64,000 bases of DNA from NCBI RefSeq assembly GCF_014650755.1, contig NZ_BMVO01000002.1:394370-458369 (forward strand). The letters run 5' to 3'. Of this stretch, positions 52,950 through 61,318 are shown in pieces. Position 1 is the stretch's first letter, and each line of letters starts with the position of its first letter. Made by a program: the position numbers and the translations under genes. Below the pieces are notes generated by a model that saw nothing but the letters and a program-made list of their open reading frames with translations, did not search any database and had not been told where the DNA came from. This stretch comes from Streptomyces chryseus. Lineage in GTDB: Bacteria; Actinomycetota; Actinomycetes; Streptomycetales; Streptomycetaceae.

Positions 52950-53675
52950 TCAGAAGGCCGTGTTGTAGATCAGACCCGACAGGGCCCCGCCGATCAGCGG
53001 CCCCGCGACCGGCACCCACGCGTATCCCCAGTCGGACGTCCCCTTGTTCGGGATCGGCAGCACGGCGTGGACGAGGCGCGGTCCCAGGTCGCGCGCCGGG
53101 TTGATCGCGTACCCGGTGGGCCCGCCCAGCGAGAGACCGATGCCGACGACCAGCAGGGCCACGATCAGCACCTGGGTACCGGACTCACCGAGCCCCTGCG
53201 TCATCCCGAACGCCAGGACCGGCAGCACCAGACCCACCGTCGCGATGATCTCGGTGACGAGGTTGGCGACCGGGCTGCGGATCTCCGGAATGGTGGAGAA
53301 GATCCCCAGGGTCGGAAGCGCCGTTTCCTCGTCCCTGTTCGCCGCGAACTGCGCGTAGTACACGAGATACGCCAGTACGGCGCCGAGCATCGCCCCGGCC
53401 ATCTGCCCCAGGACGTAGAGCCACACCTGGCCCCACTCACCGGTGTCGACGGCGATGCCCACGGTCACCGCCGGGTTGAGATGGCCGCCGGAGAGCGGGG
53501 CGGCGGTGTACGCCCCCGCCAGCACCGCCATGCCCCATCCGAAGGAGATGACGATCCACCCCGAGGCCTTCGCCTTCGAGTGGTTGAGCGTGACCGCGGC
53601 GCACACACCGGCGCCGAAGAGGATCAGGATGGCGGTGCCGATGACCTCACCGACGAAGACGTCCCCGTTGCTCAT
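52950..53675 (-). CDS. glpF: Glycerol uptake facilitator GlpF (aquaporin family)
   Basis: A 241-residue MIP-family channel with six membrane helices. Both NPA boxes are intact: [11 protein letters not shown] and [12 protein letters not shown], the latter with the Asp of the glycerol-facilitator subgroup (aquaglyceroporin). ATG 53675 has a GGAG-like site. It imports glycerol across the inner membrane. The downstream kinase is disrupted, so this pair may not use glycerol unless another GlpK exists. Confidence 0.94.
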   Translation of the reverse strand: MSNGDVFVGEVIGTAILILFGAGVCAAVTLNHSKAKASGWIVISFGWGMAVLAGAYTAAPLSGGHLNPAVTVGIAVDTGEWGQVWLYVLGQMAGAMLGAVLAYLVYYAQFAANRDEETALPTLGIFSTIPEIRSPVANLVTEIIATVGLVLPVLAFGMTQGLGESGTQVLIVALLVVGIGLSLGGPTGYAINPARDLGPRLVHAVLPIPNKGTSDWGYAWVPVAGPLIGGALSGLIYNTAF

Positions 53676-53934
53676 GGCGGCTCCTAGGCCCTCGCCCGGG
53701 GCCCGGCCCCGGTTCTGAAGTGCAGGGTGCGTGTTCCATGGCTGATGAACCGGAGGCAGGGAGTGCCGTTCCCCGCCCGGCGTCCGAGCATGCCGGGCCG
53801 GCGCGATCGCCCGTGGGGGAGGCCCCTGAACAGCGACAGGGAGGACCCGGGAGCAGACTTACGAGCGTTCCCGGGAGCCGTCGTACGGCGACGCCGACTG
53901 ACAACGGGAAGTGTTCACCGGTGGTGATGGGGCG

Positions 53935-54336
53935 TCAAGGTCGTGGACGGCAACCGCCGTCCGAAGCCGCTGCGGCCGACGACCGCGTGCACGGGTTCTC
54001 CGCGAGCCACTTGGCGGCGGTCTCCGCGAGCTCACGGTCACGCCCCGCCAGCATCGTCCGGATCATCTGTACGTCGCCGCGCAGCGACCAGAGGGGATGC
54101 CCGAACGTGGCGGGATTGTTCTTCTCGATCAGGAAGTGCGCCGGCCAGGCTGCGCCGTACCCGATCAGAGGCAGCGCGGCGGCGTACCGCTTCCGGCCGC
54201 GCGCCAGGCCGTAGACGCTGACCGCGAGCCCTGTGAGTGTGCCCGTGAGGTGCACCCACCGGGTCGCCGCCCTGGAGTGCATCGCGACGTAGTAGGGCCA
54301 GAATTCTTCGTACGAGTCACAAGTCCGCTGCTCCAT
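53935..54336 (-). CDS. DUF962 (Mpo1-like) membrane protein
   Basis: A 133-residue DUF962/Mpo1-like protein, start ATG 54336. The N-terminal YVAMHSRAATRWVHLTGT carries conserved His residues of the Mpo1 dioxygenase fold, and EKNNPATFGHPLWSLRGD near the C-terminus completes the motif set (EKNxPATFxHPLxSLxGD). Yeast Mpo1 oxidises 2-hydroxy fatty acids; the bacterial function is unproven. There is a 259-base gap to glpF (53676-53934) in which I see nothing but GC-rich sequence. Confidence 0.85.
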   Translation of the reverse strand: MEQRTCDSYEEFWPYYVAMHSRAATRWVHLTGTLTGLAVSVYGLARGRKRYAAALPLIGYGAAWPAHFLIEKNNPATFGHPLWSLRGDVQMIRTMLAGRDRELAETAAKWLAENPCTRSSAAAASDGGCRPRP

Positions 54337-54398
54337 ACGCGCAAGGTAATGGCTCGGCGGAGAACCGGATACCGTCGTGCCGCGTCCGTAGGGGAGAC

Positions 54399-54445
54399 GG
54401 GACGGGCGGCCGGGACCCACGGGGGTGGCCCCGGCCGCCCGTCCC
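54399..54445 (-). terminator. 16-bp perfect terminator hairpin
   Basis: The arms 54399-54414 and 54430-54445 are perfectly complementary over 16 bp with a 15-base loop. It lies 20 bases downstream of the VanX-like gene in the minus direction. It probably terminates that transcript. Confidence 0.85.
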
Positions 54446-54467
54446 TCCTTACTGCCGTCAGAGCGCG

Positions 54468-55274
54468 TCAGTGCCCGGCGACCGACCGGCGGGCGACGGG
54501 GAAGTCGAAGTACGTGTCCGGGAACGGCTCCGGCTTGTACGTGAAGTGCCACCACTCCTCGGCCAGATTCGCGAAACCGAGCGCGCCGAGCACTCCTTTG
54601 AGCAGCTGCCGGTTCGCGCGCTGAACGCCCTGGACGCGAGGGTCCTCCGTGTGGGACAGGGTGTCGAAGCAGTCGTAACCAGTCCCCATGTCGACAGAAC
54701 TGTCGGGAAACCGTTCCGTCTTGGGCGCGTAGCAGGGGGCGAGCGGTTCACCGGGGACGTACGGCCTCGTGGCCTTCGCGGGAAGCTTCACCAGCGTCAG
54801 ATCGACCGTGCTGCCCCGACTGTGCCCCGACTTCTCCGCGATGTAACCGTCCGCGAAAAGACGCGACTTGTCGACACTCGGATAGAACTCCGCCTTCATC
54901 GCCTCGTCGTCGAGATCCTTCGCCCACCGTACGAAGTGGTCCACGGCCCGCTGCGGCCGGTAGCAGTCGTACACCTTGAGGGAGTAGCCGCGCCGCAGCA
55001 GCTTCGTCTGCGCCTCGTGCAGGGCCTTCGCCGCTGGCCTGGTCAGGATGCAGACCGGCTGGCGATAGCCGTCCACGGGCACGCCCACGAAGTTGTGCGC
55101 GGTGGTGTAGCGCATCTCCTGGATGATCGACGGATCCACGGACCGCAGGGACACGAACTCCCCGGGGGCCTTGGGTTCGGGCTTCGCCTGCGCCGTCGGG
55201 GAAGCCGCTGTGACGGCGAGCAGGGTGACGGCAGCGATGGCCAGAGCGCGCGGTGATGGGGCAAGTCGTGTCAT
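54468..55274 (-). CDS. VanX-like D-Ala-D-Ala dipeptidase, secreted (M15D)
   Basis: The product is 268 residues from ATG 55274 with GGAG at 7 bases. The N-terminus is a signal-like segment (RALAIAAVTLLAVTAASPTAQA). The zinc-site motif SGHSRGSTVDLTL (SxHxxGxxxD, about residue 147) and the EWWHF motif (about 240) are both intact, identifying the M15D VanX/DdpX family. It would cut D-Ala-D-Ala or related peptidoglycan dipeptides outside the cytoplasm, so a wall-recycling role is likelier than glycopeptide resistance. No vanS/vanR or ligase genes are nearby. Confidence 0.88.
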   Translation of the reverse strand: MTRLAPSPRALAIAAVTLLAVTAASPTAQAKPEPKAPGEFVSLRSVDPSIIQEMRYTTAHNFVGVPVDGYRQPVCILTRPAAKALHEAQTKLLRRGYSLKVYDCYRPQRAVDHFVRWAKDLDDEAMKAEFYPSVDKSRLFADGYIAEKSGHSRGSTVDLTLVKLPAKATRPYVPGEPLAPCYAPKTERFPDSSVDMGTGYDCFDTLSHTEDPRVQGVQRANRQLLKGVLGALGFANLAEEWWHFTYKPEPFPDTYFDFPVARRSVAGH

Positions 55275-55335
55275 GGGCTCTCCATCTATCAGCTCAACCA
55301 CCCTGCGGGGAAGGGCGATCCGGTACAGTCCGCGC

Positions 55336-55887
55336 GTGTCCGCACCCACGAAGAAGCCCGCCAGGGACTCCCACTGCTCCACCTGCGGAGCGCCGTACCG
55401 GCCGGCCGCTCACTGGCCCCGCACATGCCCCTCGTGCGGCGACACGGCCTACCGCAACCCCCTGCCCGTCGCCGTCGCCCTCCAGCCCGTTCACAACGCA
55501 CCGGGCGGACGGGATGCTCCCGGCGGCGGACTGGTCGTCATCACCCGCAGCATCGAGCCGCAGCTCGGCGGGACCGCGCTGCCCGGCGGATTCATCGACC
55601 AGGGCGAGGACTGGCAGGACGCGGTCGTGCGGGAACTGCACGAGGAAACCGGCATCGAGGCGGCCGCGGACGACGTACGCCTCGCCGACGCGCTGAGCTC
55701 CCCGGCCGGCCACCTGCTCCTGTTCGGACTGCTCCCCGCACGCGCCGCCGCCGACCTTCCGCCGTCCGCCCCGACCGACGAGACAACCGGCTGGCACCTT
55801 CTGCGGGCGCCCGCGGACCTGGCGTTCCCGCTGCACACGGAAGCGGTACGCCGATGGTTCGCGGGAAGCTACGGCCCCAGCGCGTGA
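55336..55887 (+). CDS. NUDIX hydrolase with zinc ribbon
   Basis: The product is 183 residues from GTG 55336. The N-terminus has CSTCGAPYRP and TCPSCG (CxxC pairs of a zinc ribbon, residues 15-40), followed by a NUDIX domain with a perfect box: GGFIDQGEDWQDAVVRELHEETGI. The GTG has no ribosome site and a TACAGT -10 (55324-55329) lies 7 bases before it, so a leaderless mRNA is likely. It hydrolyses nucleoside-diphosphate-linked compounds; NADH pyrophosphatase-like zinc ribbons are a known variation. It diverges from the dipeptidase gene. Confidence 0.9.
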   Translation: MSAPTKKPARDSHCSTCGAPYRPAAHWPRTCPSCGDTAYRNPLPVAVALQPVHNAPGGRDAPGGGLVVITRSIEPQLGGTALPGGFIDQGEDWQDAVVRELHEETGIEAAADDVRLADALSSPAGHLLLFGLLPARAAADLPPSAPTDETTGWHLLRAPADLAFPLHTEAVRRWFAGSYGPSA

Positions 55888-55974
55888 CCGTTCCCCGGTA
55901 CGTCGCCCAACCCGCCCTGCCGCGCCGCCCGCGAACGACCCGCCGTGCCGCCAGTGAAGCGTCGTACCTCTGCC

Positions 55975-58074
55975 TCAGCGGCCCCGAACCCGCACAGGGA
56001 GCCCCACGTCTCCGCCGCCCTTGCGCTCCACCACCACCCGGCCACCGCTCAGCCGCGTCGTGAACCGCTCGATCTCCACCCGCCCCGAACCGTCCCCGGC
56101 CTCCGTGACCACCATCCCGCCCCCGGTACGCCCGGCAGCCGGCGCCCACACATCGAGCGCCGGCCCGCCGTCGTCGCCGCACACGGGAATCACGGCGCCG
56201 GCCCGCGCCAGCACGGGGATACGCGACAGCGGCGCCTCCAGCAGGACCTGGCCCTGCCCCTCGTAGGCCCTCCCGGTGGCCGTGTCGTACCACCGCCCGC
56301 GCGGCAGGCGCACCGACCTGCGGTCCGCGCCGGGCTCCAGCACGGGAGCGACCAGCAAGCAGTCCCCGAGCAGGAAGGCGTCCTCACACTCGCGCAACGC
56401 CCGGTCCCCGGGAGTGGCCCACCACACAGGGCGCGCGTAGGGCGCCCCCGTGAAGCGGGCCAGGTGGGACAGCGTCACGAAGTACGGGCGCAGCCTCTCC
56501 CGCTCGGCGAGCGCGGCCTTCACATGCCCGAGCACCTGGGGGCCGAAGTGCCACGGCGCGCCCTGCCCCGTGAGGGCGGCGTCCCGGGTGCGAAGCAGCG
56601 GCAGATGGGCGCTCATCTGGAACCAGCGCACATACAGCTCGGGTGAGGGCGTACCGCTCGACCCGCCCACGTCCGTTCCCGAGTACGGCACCCCGCACAA
56701 CCCGAGACCGAGCACCAGGGAGAGCGCGGAACGCAAACCCGGCCAGCCCGCGGGCACACCCCCCGCACACGTGCCGCCGTACCTCTGCGCACCCGCCCAA
56801 CCCGAATCCGAGAAGAGAAACGGCCGTTCTCGGGAACGGCCCTCCGCCCGTACGCCCTGTGCCGCCCGCACGGGCGACGCCGCACCACCGACCGAGGGAG
56901 AGGGAAGGGACACCCCCTCGTTCCCCTCGTCGGACTGGGCACGCGCGCGTGAGCCGTCGGACGACGCACTGCCCGGCTCGGCCCGCACGGCAGAAGGAAC
57001 AGCAGAAACCAACCGCACCCCCGACGCCCCGAGCTCCGCAGGGAGCCCCGGCCACCCCTCACCCGCCACCTCACCCGTGTCCGCCTCCACGTGCAGCGCG
57101 GACAGCGGCACCCCCCGCTCCTCGAACCCCGCGACGACCCGCCGCGCCTCGCGCTCGCCGCCGGCCCCCCGCCGCACGTGCTGCGGCCCCAGCGCCCACG
57201 ACGGCGGAAGCACCGGCGCGCCCGTGAGCGCGGTCCAGCCCCGCAGCACGCGGGCCGGTGTCCCCGCCACCACCCAGCAGCGCAAGGGGCCACCGTCCAT
57301 GCGCAGCTCACTCATGCCCGGCCGGTCGTGTCCGGACCCGGCACCCTCCTCGCCCTCCCGCAGTCTCATCCGCCCCTGTGACGCGGTGTCGTGGAAGACG
57401 AGATGGGTGCCCGCGTCGGAGACGACCACGTGCACCGGCATGGCGAGGGAAAGCGGCTCGTCACCGCCCGCCGGGCCACCGTCTCGACCGGAGTTCACCA
57501 GGGGGTAGGTGCCGTTCCGCAACCGGACCCCGCAAGGGCGCCCGCCGAGACCGAAGAAGCGCGCGTCGGCCGGCACCTCGCCGCGCTGCAACCAGCGCGC
57601 GGGCCCGCCGTCGACCGGCTCCCACCAGCGCGGCGGCAGGTCCCGGCGCAGCACCGCGCCGCCCGGCGTACGGACCTCGACCGCACCGTCGCGCGACACC
57701 GCGACCGTCAGCCGTTCCGACACCACCTGCCAGCCGCCGTTCTTGTCGGGCTCCAGTTCCGCCCTGGTGTCCGGCTCGGGACACGTCCCCTCGAGCGCGT
57801 ACGACGGCTCCGGACCCGCACCGTCCCACCCCCAGAACACCGCGCCCCCGGCGGCGACCATCACCCGCAGCTCGGAACGGGCGAACCGCATCACCCCACC
57901 GCCCGGCTGGGGCTCCGCCCCCGTCACCCCACCGGGCACCCGGGCGCGCGCCGCGCCCTGCCGGCGCGGCCCCCAGGCGTCCGTGCGACGCCGCCACCAC
58001 GATGGGCCCGCCAAGCCCAGCCCTCGCACCGTGCCGACCAGTTTCACCGAGCGCACCAGGTCACGACCGTCCAT
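55975..58074 (-). CDS. GH31-family protein, catalytic residues apparently missing
   Basis: A 699-residue GH31-like protein; ATG 58074 follows AGGGTGAG. The N-terminal beta-sandwich and the DSGWAGAQRYGG segment (about residue 425) fix the family. However, the barrel part is shortened: no W.DMNE-type nucleophile motif is seen between about 310 and 415, and the acid/base region, usually GD(V/N), reads AGGVPAGW (Gly in place of Asp). C-terminal sandwich domains follow (VLEPGADRRSVRLPRGRWYD). So it may bind but not cleave alpha-glycosides, or use other residues. The call is by family; the loss is read directly. Confidence 0.8.
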   Translation of the reverse strand: MDGRDLVRSVKLVGTVRGLGLAGPSWWRRRTDAWGPRRQGAARARVPGGVTGAEPQPGGGVMRFARSELRVMVAAGGAVFWGWDGAGPEPSYALEGTCPEPDTRAELEPDKNGGWQVVSERLTVAVSRDGAVEVRTPGGAVLRRDLPPRWWEPVDGGPARWLQRGEVPADARFFGLGGRPCGVRLRNGTYPLVNSGRDGGPAGGDEPLSLAMPVHVVVSDAGTHLVFHDTASQGRMRLREGEEGAGSGHDRPGMSELRMDGGPLRCWVVAGTPARVLRGWTALTGAPVLPPSWALGPQHVRRGAGGEREARRVVAGFEERGVPLSALHVEADTGEVAGEGWPGLPAELGASGVRLVSAVPSAVRAEPGSASSDGSRARAQSDEGNEGVSLPSPSVGGAASPVRAAQGVRAEGRSRERPFLFSDSGWAGAQRYGGTCAGGVPAGWPGLRSALSLVLGLGLCGVPYSGTDVGGSSGTPSPELYVRWFQMSAHLPLLRTRDAALTGQGAPWHFGPQVLGHVKAALAERERLRPYFVTLSHLARFTGAPYARPVWWATPGDRALRECEDAFLLGDCLLVAPVLEPGADRRSVRLPRGRWYDTATGRAYEGQGQVLLEAPLSRIPVLARAGAVIPVCGDDGGPALDVWAPAAGRTGGGMVVTEAGDGSGRVEIERFTTRLSGGRVVVERKGGGDVGLPVRVRGR

Positions 58075-58289
58075 ACGGCTCACCCTGCCACCCGCCGGGA
58101 CGCGCGCAGGGGGCGTTCAACTGCCGTTCACCCGTGGTGTGCGCACATGACCCGATACCTGACTGTGGGCGGCCCGCCCTGGTGCGCAGGACGATCACGT
58201 GGCATCGTCCCTGTCAGCCGCCTCGTGCGCACACCCTTCGCACGTGCGCGCGACACACGCACACACGCGTACAGCCCGGGAGTCGCCCC

Positions 58290-60266
58290 ATGTCCTCAGC
58301 AGCGAACACCGCGCCCCTCTGGCAGCCGGACGCGGACCGCATCGCCGCCGCCGCTGTCACCCGCTTCCAGAGCTGGGCGGCCGAGCGGTACGGAGCACCC
58401 GCCGACGGCGGGTACGCGGCGCTGCACCGCTGGTCGGTCGACGAGCTCGACACCTTCTGGAAGGCCGTCGCCGACTGGTTCGACGTGCGCTTCTCCACCC
58501 CGTACGAAACAGTCCTCGCCGACCGTTCCATGCCGGGCGCGCAGTGGTTCCCGGGAGCGACCCTCAACTACGCGGAGCACGCCCTGCGAACGGCCGAAGA
58601 CCCGTCCCGCGTGGACGACCCGGCCCTCCTGTATGTCGACGAGACCCACGAGCCCATCCCCGTGAGCTGGTCGCAGCTGCGCCGCCAGGTCGGCTCACTC
58701 GCCGCCGAACTGCGCGCCCTCGGCGTGCGCCCCGGAGACCGCGTCAGCGGCTATCTCCCCAACATCCCGCAGGCCGCCGTGGCCCTGCTCGCCACCGCCG
58801 CCGTCGGCGGGGTCTGGACCTCCTGCGCCCCCGACTTCGGCGCCCGCAGCGTCCTCGACCGCTTCCAGCAGGTGGAGCCCGTCGTCCTCTTCGCCGTCGA
58901 CGGCTACCGCTACGGCGGCAAGGAGCACGACCGCACGGACACCGTCGCCGAACTCCGCCGCGAGCTGCCCACCCTGCGCGCCACGGTCCACGTCCCCCTG
59001 CTCTGCACCGCGGCTCCCGAAGGCGCCCTGGACTGGTCCGCCCTCACCTCGGCCGACACCGAACCCGTCTTCGAGCAGGTGCCCTTCGACCACCCCCTGT
59101 GGGTCCTCTACTCCTCCGGCACGACCGGCCTCCCGAAGGCCATCGTCCAGTCCCAGGGCGGCATCCTCCTGGAGCACTTCAAGCAGCTCGGCCTGCACTG
59201 CGACCTCGGCCCCGAGGACCGCTTCTTCTGGTTCACCTCCACCGGCTGGATGATGTGGAACTTCCTCGTCTCCGGCCTGCTCACGGGCACCACGGTCGTC
59301 CTGTACGACGGAAGCCCCGGCTATCCCGGCACGGGTGCCCAGTGGCGCGTCGCCGAACTCACCGGGGCGACCCTGTTCGGCACCTCGGCCGCGTACGTCA
59401 TGGCCTGCGCCAAGGCGGACGTCCACCCCGCCCGCGACTACGACCTCTCCGCCGTCAAGTGCGTCGCCACCACCGGCTCCCCGCTCCCGCCCGACGGTTT
59501 CCGGTGGCTCCACGACGAGGTCGCGGCCGGCCTGTGGATCGCGTCCGTCAGCGGCGGCACGGACGTGTGCAGCTGCTTCGCCGGCGCGGTCCCGACGCTC
59601 CCCGTCCACATCGGCGAGCTCCAGGCAGCCTGCCTGGGCACCGACCTCCAGGCCTGGGACCCCCAAGGCAAGCCGCTGACCGGCGAGGTCGGCGAACTCG
59701 TCGTCACCAACCCCATGCCGTCCATGCCGGTCCACTTCTGGAACGACCCCGACGGCAGCCGCTACCACGACAGCTACTTCGACACCTACCCCGGCGTATG
59801 GCGGCACGGCGACTGGATCACCATCACCGGCCACGGCTCGGTGGTCATCCACGGCCGCTCCGACTCCACGCTCAACCGCCAGGGCGTCCGGATGGGCTCG
59901 GCCGACATCTACGAAGTGGTCGAGCGGCTGCCCGAGATCAAGGAATCTCTCGTCATCGGCCTCGAAGAGCCGGACGGCGGCTACTGGATGCCGCTCTTCG
60001 TCCACCTCGCCGCCGGCGCCACCCTCGACGAGGCCCTGCGCACCCGCGTCAAGCAGGCCATCCGCACCGCCCTCTCCCCGCGCCACGTGCCCGACGAGAT
60101 CATCGAGGTCCCCGCGGTCCCGCACACCCTCACCGGCAAGCGCATCGAGGTCCCCGTGAAGCGACTCCTCCAGGGCACCCCGCTCGCCAAGGCGGTCAAC
60201 CCCGGCTCGGTCGACAACCTGGAACTCCTCCACTTCTACGAGGCCCTGGCCCGCACCCGCCGCTGA
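58290..60266 (+). CDS. aacS: Acetoacetyl-CoA synthetase
   Basis: A 658-residue ANL-superfamily enzyme, ATG 58290 with GGGAG at 8 bases. The adenylate motif is VLYSSGTTGLPKAIVQSQGG (about residue 271), with GGTDVCS, GDWITITGHGSVVIHGRSD (hinge Asp) and the catalytic Lys in LTGKRIEVPVKR. The sequence length and the N-terminal LWQPDADRI/WSVDELDTFWKAVADWFDVRF pattern identify acetoacetate-CoA ligase. It activates acetoacetate to acetoacetyl-CoA for lipid or polyhydroxybutyrate-type metabolism. It diverges from the GH31 gene (215-base gap). Confidence 0.95.
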   Translation: MSSAANTAPLWQPDADRIAAAAVTRFQSWAAERYGAPADGGYAALHRWSVDELDTFWKAVADWFDVRFSTPYETVLADRSMPGAQWFPGATLNYAEHALRTAEDPSRVDDPALLYVDETHEPIPVSWSQLRRQVGSLAAELRALGVRPGDRVSGYLPNIPQAAVALLATAAVGGVWTSCAPDFGARSVLDRFQQVEPVVLFAVDGYRYGGKEHDRTDTVAELRRELPTLRATVHVPLLCTAAPEGALDWSALTSADTEPVFEQVPFDHPLWVLYSSGTTGLPKAIVQSQGGILLEHFKQLGLHCDLGPEDRFFWFTSTGWMMWNFLVSGLLTGTTVVLYDGSPGYPGTGAQWRVAELTGATLFGTSAAYVMACAKADVHPARDYDLSAVKCVATTGSPLPPDGFRWLHDEVAAGLWIASVSGGTDVCSCFAGAVPTLPVHIGELQAACLGTDLQAWDPQGKPLTGEVGELVVTNPMPSMPVHFWNDPDGSRYHDSYFDTYPGVWRHGDWITITGHGSVVIHGRSDSTLNRQGVRMGSADIYEVVERLPEIKESLVIGLEEPDGGYWMPLFVHLAAGATLDEALRTRVKQAIRTALSPRHVPDEIIEVPAVPHTLTGKRIEVPVKRLLQGTPLAKAVNPGSVDNLELLHFYEALARTRR

Positions 60267-60357
60267 GAAGCGGCGCCCCCTCCCTCACGGACGGTCGCAT
60301 TGTCAGTGCGGTCGGTTACGGTGAGTGAGCAATGATCGACTGCGCTCAGGGGGAATC

Positions 60358-61257
60358 ATGGCGCGCACCAAGTCCACGAAGCACCACCGGAACAGGACGA
60401 TGCGGCGTACGCTACGCCGCGAAGTCCCCAGCGTCGTAGGCCTGCTGGCCGACGAGCAGGACTTCGCGGCCATGCGGGCCTACCGCAGCTTCGCCTTCGA
60501 CGACCACCAGGCCTACCTCCAGGAAGTGGACGGTCTGCTACGAGCCCTCGCGGCCCAAGGCGTGCACACCACCGTCGCGCTCTTCGACCCCGAAGACTTC
60601 CTGGAGTACTGCGGCGCGACCGGAATCGACCCCGACTCGACGGAGAGCCGCACCCGCTTCACCGCGGAGATCGCCGCCTCCGGCGCCTGCGTCCCGTACG
60701 CAGGCCAGCCCGTCGACAGCATCGTGCCAGTGCTCGTCGACCAGGCGGTCCGCCAGGCGACCTGGGAATACGCGACGCTGCTTCTGGCCCGCCTCGGCGA
60801 CTGCGCCGAGTGCGGCGAGGACATCGGCCGCGAGTCCTTGCGTCGGGCCCAGCGTCTCGTCACACGCCTGGTCGAACAGGCCGGCCCCGGCAGCCACCAC
60901 CTCGTGTGCAGCGTCCCGGCCGAGGAGGAACAGCTCCTCGCCGTGCTCCACGCGGAGCGCACCGGAAACGAACCGGTCCAGCTGCCCGAAACCGAGGCCG
61001 CCGAGTTCGTGACGGTCCTCGCCGCCGGCATCGCCGCGGAAAGGCCCGGGGGAGTCGTCCTGCGGACCACGGCGCCCGGTGCCCCGGACCGGCTGCACGG
61101 CTGGCGACTGCAGCGCGGCCGCCTGCTCGCCCTCACCGCCGGCGAGGTCTTCAGCGCCTACTGCACCGACGCCGACACCGGAGACCCCGTGTCCCCGGAG
61201 CCCGGCGTCGAGTACTGCCCCGGCTTCGACATCGAGGAGCCCGACCCTCACCACTGA
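60358..61257 (+). CDS. Conserved hypothetical protein
   Basis: The product is 299 residues from ATG 60358 (after GGGG). The N-terminus is strongly basic (MARTKSTKHHRNRTMRRTLRR), then a helical soluble region with VGLLADEQDFAAMRAYRSFAFDDH. Four Cys residues are spread singly (YC, CAEC). No known domain or catalytic motif is evident. Proteins of this sort are widespread in Streptomyces. The gene precedes the ptsI terminator and lies 91 bases after aacS. Confidence 0.78.
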   Translation: MARTKSTKHHRNRTMRRTLRREVPSVVGLLADEQDFAAMRAYRSFAFDDHQAYLQEVDGLLRALAAQGVHTTVALFDPEDFLEYCGATGIDPDSTESRTRFTAEIAASGACVPYAGQPVDSIVPVLVDQAVRQATWEYATLLLARLGDCAECGEDIGRESLRRAQRLVTRLVEQAGPGSHHLVCSVPAEEEQLLAVLHAERTGNEPVQLPETEAAEFVTVLAAGIAAERPGGVVLRTTAPGAPDRLHGWRLQRGRLLALTAGEVFSAYCTDADTGDPVSPEPGVEYCPGFDIEEPDPHH

Positions 61258-61262
61258 AACGC

Positions 61263-61299
61263 CCGAGGGGCTCCCGGCCGTCGGCCAAGAGCCCCTCGG
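61263..61299. terminator. 11-bp bidirectional terminator
   Basis: CCGAGGGGCTC and GAGCCCCTCGG form a perfect 11-bp stem with a 15-base loop, between the convergent hypothetical gene and ptsI. It probably ends transcription from both. Confidence 0.85.
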
Positions 61300-61318
61300 A
61301 TCGGTACGGCAACGCCGG

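Noticed and set aside
54468..55274. Vancomycin resistance cluster
   Set aside because: Only a VanX-like dipeptidase is present, with a secretion signal. No vanH, vanA, vanR or vanS homologues are nearby.
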